A stretch of DNA of 64,000 nucleotides, from NCBI GenBank assembly GCA_951828385.1, contig OX639973.1:3463200-3527199 (forward strand). The letters are read 5' to 3'. A program made the translations under genes and the position numbers. How positions within the stretch are numbered: position 1 is the first letter of the stretch; every line of letters starts with the position of its first letter. The notes under the pieces are model-generated. The model had not been told where the DNA came from. It did not search any database and saw nothing but the letters and a program-made list of their open reading frames with translations. Source of the DNA: an uncultured Poribacteria bacterium. GTDB taxonomy: Bacteria; Poribacteria; WGA-4E; WGA-3G. This document shows positions 60,001-64,000 of this stretch, one piece after another.

Positions 60001-60188
60001 TTCTCATATTCATACTGATAAAACTGCTGCTGGATTTGCTTCCATGGGCGGCGGGTGATCATCTCACTCCAGAACCCCCATAAGGTTACGAGTCCTAACA
60101 GTCCGGACAGAATAAAGAACAAAGCAGAATACGATTTATTTTCAGCAGGAATTTCTTTTTTGTTCCTCACGAACTTTACTCCCTCCAT
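57051..60188 (-). CDS. Octaheme membrane-anchored cytochrome c of a bc-type complex
   Basis: 1045 residues. One N-terminal membrane helix (ALFFILSGLLGLVTLWGFW), then about 200 charged, coiled-coil-like residues, then eight heme-binding CxxCH sites: CATCH, CTPCH, CRRCH, CHGCH, CLTCH, CFGCH, CSGCH and CISCH. The last four belong to class I cytochrome c domains with typical P-x-Met tails (TTMPNFFP, TSMPSLRLS, RMPTFGLS, TAMPQAWP). It follows the cytochrome b and subunit IV genes, so it probably replaces cytochrome c1 or f. ATG at 60188; a GTG at 60170, eight bases after GGGAG, is as good. Hemes are attached in the periplasm. Confidence 0.88.
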   Translation of the reverse strand: MEGVKFVRNKKEIPAENKSYSALFFILSGLLGLVTLWGFWSEMITRRPWKQIQQQFYQYEYEKTHAELENAKLALPELSTPQEPDAKELGRLTKAVRNAHVTLEEALQARKFRQSESDAINYKYQHSLHEAKGRRNETVDKWQEKLAELESRIEGELTEAVLAAEATFADANKDLAQFYQTNNDPRQALSTYLIALKYNATDAEITDGITAAQAALQALQADKAKYDEVARLQEKLNSVGGIKRTFLGSLLENPFRETRTITQYYLEDFNHTADRCATCHFSADRSGYERSAQETFEIEGDGQDPVVQRLKHAEVKVGSESLVIDGFDAEADEYTLKENGTLTFSDLDVFGEVEISYETGYRSVLQTHPHRDVLLAKHPIDRFGCTPCHGGQAQALTAKAAHALTHAEYWLSPVLGLDEHTGRTSEETKGYMESNCRRCHDGVMKLDYGVDPETDEPVDYAPNLTKGLALFEDLGCHGCHAVEGYSAIENIAKVGPSLAKVGSKVKDTAWLESWIKKPEAYLPKTTMPNFFPAEGMSQVVYLKNGGTRTGVVTKTANGIEIKTDDGTVYPYPDDYVLRIVDEVKSIAAYLATMSDANLDESSVNYSTSESVIKAGEETVKTVGCLTCHAVDGLGTDFAPALDSVGAKVTPNYLRQWINDPKAYDPDTSMPSLRLSNREIDNVVAYLMSLQQATPNAAGESIGEVDVAEGETLVRTYGCFGCHEIPGFEDESKVGADLGEFGAKLADELDFGDTVGIEHSWTGWTIGKVTDPRRYQTRRIASRMPVFHQIKDNEENARALAVLLKSFQPEKYPLSYIHNRSEKLNRIDAGRRLVKKYNCSGCHEIEGAGGDYRDVIIAHEGLSDMIATQLAPPPLKAEGARVYPDWLFEFLKKPSDIRYGLKVRMPTFGLSDDEATTLVEYFSALDDEPFPYETLEVPTPTRAELRVGKQIFDELQCISCHPSQGEVIPEGSDKAGRPDLSLAKGRLKPDWLVDWMKDPQSFQRGTAMPQAWPLVGGQHLAVEGYAGDDAEKQIQLVRDYLISLGR

Positions 60189-60410
60189 TTTTTAACGATT
60201 GGGTTTCCGCTCCGTTTTTTCTCGCCCATACGCTGATCGCTATGGGGCCCCTGTCAAAAACGGGTTTCCTATGCGCTTCAAAACGATGTTCGTGAACATT
60301 AAAGCGGTTCAGAGTATTATAATCAGACAACAAGTGCCACCCGGGGATCTTAAAAACAAGACTCATGTTTACTAAACCTGCTCCTTTTACGCTTGCGACT
60401 GGCGAAAAAA

Positions 60411-61277
60411 TTAGACGTTGAACCACGGGGATACCCAAATGTATTTTACATTGAAGAATATTCGCAAGATCATCTTGATTGGCAGTGCAAGCATAGTTAA
60501 AAACAGAAACGAGACAATGATATATCGAACGAGCCCGAGCTCCTGTAAGAAACGGTTACTCCTACCTTTCCATAAATAGACAATCGGCCCGATTGCGAAA
60601 TACCCCGCGACGACGGCGAAGCCGAAAAAGTTTGCAGTAGCCTCACTCCGAATCCCGATAAAATACGATAAATTTACGTTCGTCAGCGGCACAACGAGGT
60701 GTGGATCCCACGCTTCCCATGGCGCGAAGAAGTTCCAACCGGGGCCTCTGAGGAATGTCCCGACGACCATCAAAACGATCCACAAAATGATAAATCCGAA
60801 GCAGAATACGGAGAGTGCGAACGGCCGTTCTTTGATCGTATAATAGCCTTTACCTTTTGGGTTCGTGTCAATGTACGGAATAGCAATCAAGCCTGCGATA
60901 ATTAGGCCGGGCAGGACCACGCCTGCGATCCAAGGATCAAAGTAAACGAGCATCTCCTGAAGCGCGAGGAAATACCAGGGCGCTTTAGAGGGGTTCGGCG
61001 TTTTCGTCGGATCGCTCGGCTCTTCAAGTGGGGCATCAATCATAATAGACCAGACACCGAGCACCAGCATCACGATAATTGCGCAGATAAACTCGTTCCG
61101 GCAGAGGTAGGGCCACACATAGACTTTATCGTTGAGTGCAGCATCCGAGGGTACACCTGTCTTGTCAGTCAGGCGTGCTTGCCGGTAAGAGAGCCAGATG
61201 AAATAGGGTATCAAAAAAAGGATAGCAACAATAGGGACATTATCCGGCTTCGTTACCAGTGCTATAAAATGCTCCAT
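60411..61277 (-). CDS. Cytochrome b C-terminal subunit (subunit IV/PetD-like)
   Basis: 288 residues, about five to six membrane helices. The quinol-site motif PEWY appears as APWYFLALQEML, with the usual PNPSK ahead of it. The length exceeds b6f subunit IV (about 160), with two extra helices. With the next gene it makes a split cytochrome b, as in b6f-type complexes of many bacteria. AAAGGAG precedes the ATG at 61277. Confidence 0.9.
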   Translation of the reverse strand: MEHFIALVTKPDNVPIVAILFLIPYFIWLSYRQARLTDKTGVPSDAALNDKVYVWPYLCRNEFICAIIVMLVLGVWSIMIDAPLEEPSDPTKTPNPSKAPWYFLALQEMLVYFDPWIAGVVLPGLIIAGLIAIPYIDTNPKGKGYYTIKERPFALSVFCFGFIILWIVLMVVGTFLRGPGWNFFAPWEAWDPHLVVPLTNVNLSYFIGIRSEATANFFGFAVVAGYFAIGPIVYLWKGRSNRFLQELGLVRYIIVSFLFLTMLALPIKMILRIFFNVKYIWVSPWFNV

Positions 61278-61368
61278 ACGATTCTGCTCCTTTGAAGATA
61301 GGATTGCTTGCCGATGCTAACAGAAACTGCGTTCCGCCGCCACAAAAGATTTGTTCCAGCAATTCCGT

Positions 61369-62139
61369 CTATAGGGGTCCAGAGATGCCTCCATCTTTAC
61401 GGACACGCCAGAAATGCAAAGCCATCAAGACGCTTGCCAAAAGCGGCACAGCGACACAGTGTAGAATATAGAACCTCAAGAGCGTTGAGGGGCCTACAAT
61501 CGTACCTGCAAGCAGTGCGAATCGGACATCGTTGGATTGTGTGATGTCTTGTGGTGCGAATGGGCCTTCGTGTCCCAATACAGGTGTTGCGCGTGCCATG
61601 TTGGTTCCGACAGTCACCGCCCAAAAAGCCAATTGATCCCAAGGTAACAGGTAGCCAGTGAAACTTAGGAAAAATGTCACCAGTAGTAAGATAACACCCA
61701 CTGCCCAGTTGAATTCGCGTGGCTTCTTGTAGGAACCGGTCAAGAAAACTCTGAACATGTGCAACATCACCGAAATCACCATCCCGTGTGCTGCCCAGCG
61801 GTGCATGTTCCGGAGGAGCATCCCGAACGGAATGTCAAATTCGAGGTATTGAACATCGTGGAAGGCGTATTCAGCGGTCGGACGGTAATAGAACATCAGG
61901 AGCACGCCTGTGACAGCTGTGACGAGGAACATGAGGAAGGTAATACCGCCCATGCACCATGTAAAACGGAAGTTGAGTGCATGGCGAGAAACCCGAGGAG
62001 GATGGAGATGCAACCAGACGTTTTGGAGAATTTGTAAGGTGTACCTGCGCCCTGTGTCTTCATATCCGTGGCGGAATATAGAGCGCCAAATATCGGAATT
62101 CGTAATCTTTTCTTTGAGCCCTTTACGTTCTTCGTTCAT
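61369..62139 (-). CDS. Cytochrome b N-terminal subunit (b6-like)
   Basis: About 256 residues from ATG 62139; a TTG at 62187 is possible but has no ribosome site. Four membrane helices with the four heme His ligands in two pairs: RNMHRWAAHGMVISVMLHMFRVFL (His in helix B) and RFYILHCVAVPLLASVLMALHFWRVRK (helix D). GYLLPWDQLAFWAVTVGTNM is the conserved Qo-site region. It moves electrons from quinol to the Rieske protein and across the membrane. Confidence 0.93.
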   Translation of the reverse strand: MNEERKGLKEKITNSDIWRSIFRHGYEDTGRRYTLQILQNVWLHLHPPRVSRHALNFRFTWCMGGITFLMFLVTAVTGVLLMFYYRPTAEYAFHDVQYLEFDIPFGMLLRNMHRWAAHGMVISVMLHMFRVFLTGSYKKPREFNWAVGVILLLVTFFLSFTGYLLPWDQLAFWAVTVGTNMARATPVLGHEGPFAPQDITQSNDVRFALLAGTIVGPSTLLRFYILHCVAVPLLASVLMALHFWRVRKDGGISGPL

Positions 62140-62255
62140 ATTTTTTATAGCAAGTTCCGACGTGTACGTTGTAGTATGGGCACTCAAGGTGCGCCCAACA
62201 ACGCCGAAACGCCTTTTCTACCTGACCGGAGCCAGGCACAAATGCTCTCCTTTCT

Positions 62256-62750
62256 TCAGACCTTCAAAAAGGAGCTTGGGTCGGTCCACTGCCCCTTCTC
62301 ACCTAAAAACTTCACAGACTTATCGATTTCGATCTGACCATCTTCTGCCAATGTAATTTTAACGCGTTCAAGGGGGCGTGGTGCGGGACCTTCGTAGTTC
62401 ACACCTTCGCGGTCGAAACCGCTACCGTGGCAAGGACATTTGAATTTGTTTTCAGAGCCGAGCCAGCGCGGTGTACATCCGAGATGCGTGCAAATGGTTA
62501 AGAGTGCATAGAATTCGCCATCCTGCTTCCGGACAATCCAAACACCATACGGTTCCTTTTTGAACTTTTCGCTAACGCTGCCCGGTGGATACTCTGCCGG
62601 GAACCCTGCTTTAAAAATAGAGGACGGTTCAAACAACACGCGTGGATACAGATACCGAACCAGCCCAGGTCCCAAGGTTAAACCCAGTGCTGCAGTGAAA
62701 TTTCCCCAACCGAGGAATTTGAAAAATTTACGTCGAGATACCACTTCCAC
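62256..62750 (-). CDS. Rieske iron-sulfur protein
   Basis: 164 residues. A twin-arginine-type N-terminus (SRRKFFKFLGWGNFTAALGL) acts as the anchor. The [2Fe-2S] site is complete: CTHLGC and CPCHGSGFD. GTG start at 62750; another GTG at 62744 is possible. It takes the first electron from quinol in the bc-type complex and begins the respiratory cluster. Confidence 0.95.
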   Translation of the reverse strand: MEVVSRRKFFKFLGWGNFTAALGLTLGPGLVRYLYPRVLFEPSSIFKAGFPAEYPPGSVSEKFKKEPYGVWIVRKQDGEFYALLTICTHLGCTPRWLGSENKFKCPCHGSGFDREGVNYEGPAPRPLERVKITLAEDGQIEIDKSVKFLGEKGQWTDPSSFLKV

Positions 62751-62811
62751 CCCCGATTTAGTAGATAGACGCGCACGCGCCAGTTCTACGAAACTAAAGG
62801 CAACTGCCTAC

Positions 62812-62842
62812 ATTATAATATGATGCCAAAGAAATTCATCAA
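62812..62842 (-). promoter_or_regulatory. Candidate promoter of the respiratory cluster
   Basis: On the minus strand TTGATG (62837-62842) stands 16 bases before TATTAT (62815-62820) and 19 before an overlapping TATAAT (62812-62817). It lies about 60 bases before the Rieske start codon. The rest of 62751-63135 holds no gene and is A/T-rich. Confidence 0.45.
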
Positions 62843-63135
62843 AATCTTTTCCACTTGAAAGCCATTCATTTCTGAGCGTTAAATATTATAACATGTTCTT
62901 AGAAGTTTGTCAACCATTTTTTTCAATTTTTTCACAGAATTTGGAAAAATTTTAGGCAAACGCTTCATATTTTCTTATTGGCATCTTCAATGCGGTTATA
63001 TTACGCACTATACACAACAAATCAAATGCAATTAGCACAATTTTGTTCAGTTTTCTGGCAATCTGTGCTACAATCCACCGTAGGAATATCCTTAGTTTTC
63101 AAAGATTAACAACCCATAAACAGAGGAGAATCAAG

Positions 63136-63912
63136 ATGGTACGCCTTACAATTAGTTTAATCATCGTAGTTTCCATGTTTGCCCAGTTCAGCGACGCTGA
63201 AATCGATCCGAAGTCTATTGTCGGCGCATGGTTGTTTGACGAAACGAACGGAAAAGTGGCTAAAGATTCATCTGACAACGGTAACGATGGCAATCTTGTC
63301 GGCGGTGCTAAATGGGTGAAAGGTAAATTCGGCAACGCCATAGAACTCAACGGAAAAGACGCTTGGGTCACTGTCCCAGAGATTGGACCGCTCGAAGACT
63401 TTACGCTCATCAAATGGTTCAATTCAACAGGAAGAGTTGGCGCGTGGAGATGTTTTTTCAACCGTGACGGTTGGGCAGCTGGATATGTCCATTATCAATT
63501 CCGACCAGATAATAAGATGGAAATGGCTATTCATTCCAACAACCCTGTTCGACATCCGGGTTGGCCTGATTCAGACTTTACAGCAGATAAAAGTATCTTG
63601 AATAAATGGTTCCATCTTGCAGTCGCTTACAGCAGCAACGATGAAGAGGTTCGTGTCTACTTCGATGGCGAACTTGATGCTGAGGGTAAATGGGGGCCCT
63701 TGCCGGGCGAATTTGGACCTGGACGTATCGGTTCATGGAGTGGCGGCGGCAGAGAGTGGGAAGGTATGTTCGATGAAATGCTACTCTTTGATGTTGCCCT
63801 TGAGGAAGATGACATTCAGTCGCTGATGGATAACGGTTTAGAAGCGACATTGGCAGTTGATCCCGTAGGTAAAGTTGCAACAATTTGGGGGGCAATTAAG
63901 CAAAACAGATAG
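63136..63912 (+). CDS. Secreted LamG domain protein
   Basis: About 258 residues from ATG 63136, which has GAGGAG upstream; a frame from 63043 adds residues without any signal. Signal peptide (LTISLIIVVSMFAQFSDA), then a LamG jelly roll: IVGAWLFDETNGKVAKDSSDNGNDGNLVGGAKWVKG, NKWFHLAVAYSSNDEEVRVYFDGEL and GMFDEMLLFDVALEEDDI. The C-terminal PVGKVATIWGAIK matches the other LamG protein at 21781. Binding or adhesion module, outside the cytoplasm. It is transcribed away from the respiratory cluster. Confidence 0.87.
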   Translation: MVRLTISLIIVVSMFAQFSDAEIDPKSIVGAWLFDETNGKVAKDSSDNGNDGNLVGGAKWVKGKFGNAIELNGKDAWVTVPEIGPLEDFTLIKWFNSTGRVGAWRCFFNRDGWAAGYVHYQFRPDNKMEMAIHSNNPVRHPGWPDSDFTADKSILNKWFHLAVAYSSNDEEVRVYFDGELDAEGKWGPLPGEFGPGRIGSWSGGGREWEGMFDEMLLFDVALEEDDIQSLMDNGLEATLAVDPVGKVATIWGAIKQNR

Positions 63913-64000
63913 GTCCGAATAGTAGACGGTAATCTTTGGCAGGATAGGCGACTGGGGTTAGAGCAAGGTCGAAAACCTCATTCGCAGCTGGGTTGCGTAA
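63913..64000. other. Right edge, no gene seen
   Basis: The last 88 bases after the LamG stop codon hold no supported feature. Confidence 0.5.

Overview
The window looks like a chromosomal segment of an uncultured, free-living, Gram-negative-type bacterium with aerobic respiration, most likely a Candidatus Poribacteria relative. That assignment is inference: it rests on LamG proteins with the C-terminal signature PxGKxATxWGxxK, tandem serine hydrolases, Gfo/Idh and ThuA proteins, PQQ-propeller proteins, a T9SS-like C-terminal domain, and very abundant short intergenic palindromes. No rRNA, tRNA or CRISPR array was seen.

Region 1 (1-16.4 kb) is an accessory region. It holds small secreted proteins, a three-part fusion (5'-nucleotidase-like, thioredoxin-like, CcdA-like membrane domain), an AAA ATPase with a PD-(D/E)XK nuclease domain, a lipid kinase carrying intergenic-type repeat DNA inside its frame, a 1399-residue subtilase, an orphan Peripla_BP_6 lipoprotein, an aldose epimerase, a ThuA protein, and an ABC exporter destroyed by an internal deletion. 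Region 2 (16.4-28.3 kb) has four tandem beta-lactamase-fold hydrolases, a LamG protein, an Rpn-type nuclease gene broken by a stop codon, a Gfo/Idh plus SDR pair behind a near-consensus promoter, and two paralogous lipoproteins, one with a long Gly/Asn repeat. Region 3 (28.8-35 kb) has a HEPN/MNT toxin-antitoxin-type pair, a zinc-ribbon/PCP_red protein, an Mrp ATPase, a PQQ propeller and a BglII/BstYI-like restriction-modification cassette.

Region 4 (35-62.8 kb, all minus strand) is a respiratory cluster of about 28 kb. Read in the direction of transcription it runs: Rieske protein, cytochrome b, subunit IV, an octaheme cytochrome c, a small cytochrome c, a copper-protein-like domain protein, a CydA-like oxidase subunit without CydB, three membrane cytochromes c, a second copper-protein-like protein, an ABC exporter, an A-type cytochrome c oxidase (subunits II and I, heme A synthase, heme O synthase, two subunit III genes, subunit IV), a SCO1 protein, and finally a universal-stress/PCP_red/rubredoxin fusion. 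Together these could carry electrons from quinol through a variant bc complex and c-type cytochromes to an aa3-type oxidase, with a possible bd-like side branch.

The most notable item is inside this cluster. An IsrB-type OMEGA nickase gene (RuvC, no HNH) sits between the small cytochrome c and a copper-protein gene. Both ends carry near-identical hairpins (55134-55153 and 56342-56361), and a structured stretch of about 200 bases upstream is a candidate omega RNA. There is no transposase gene in the element. Several families of small palindromic or MITE-like repeats run through the window, and some have entered coding sequences or supply stop codons.
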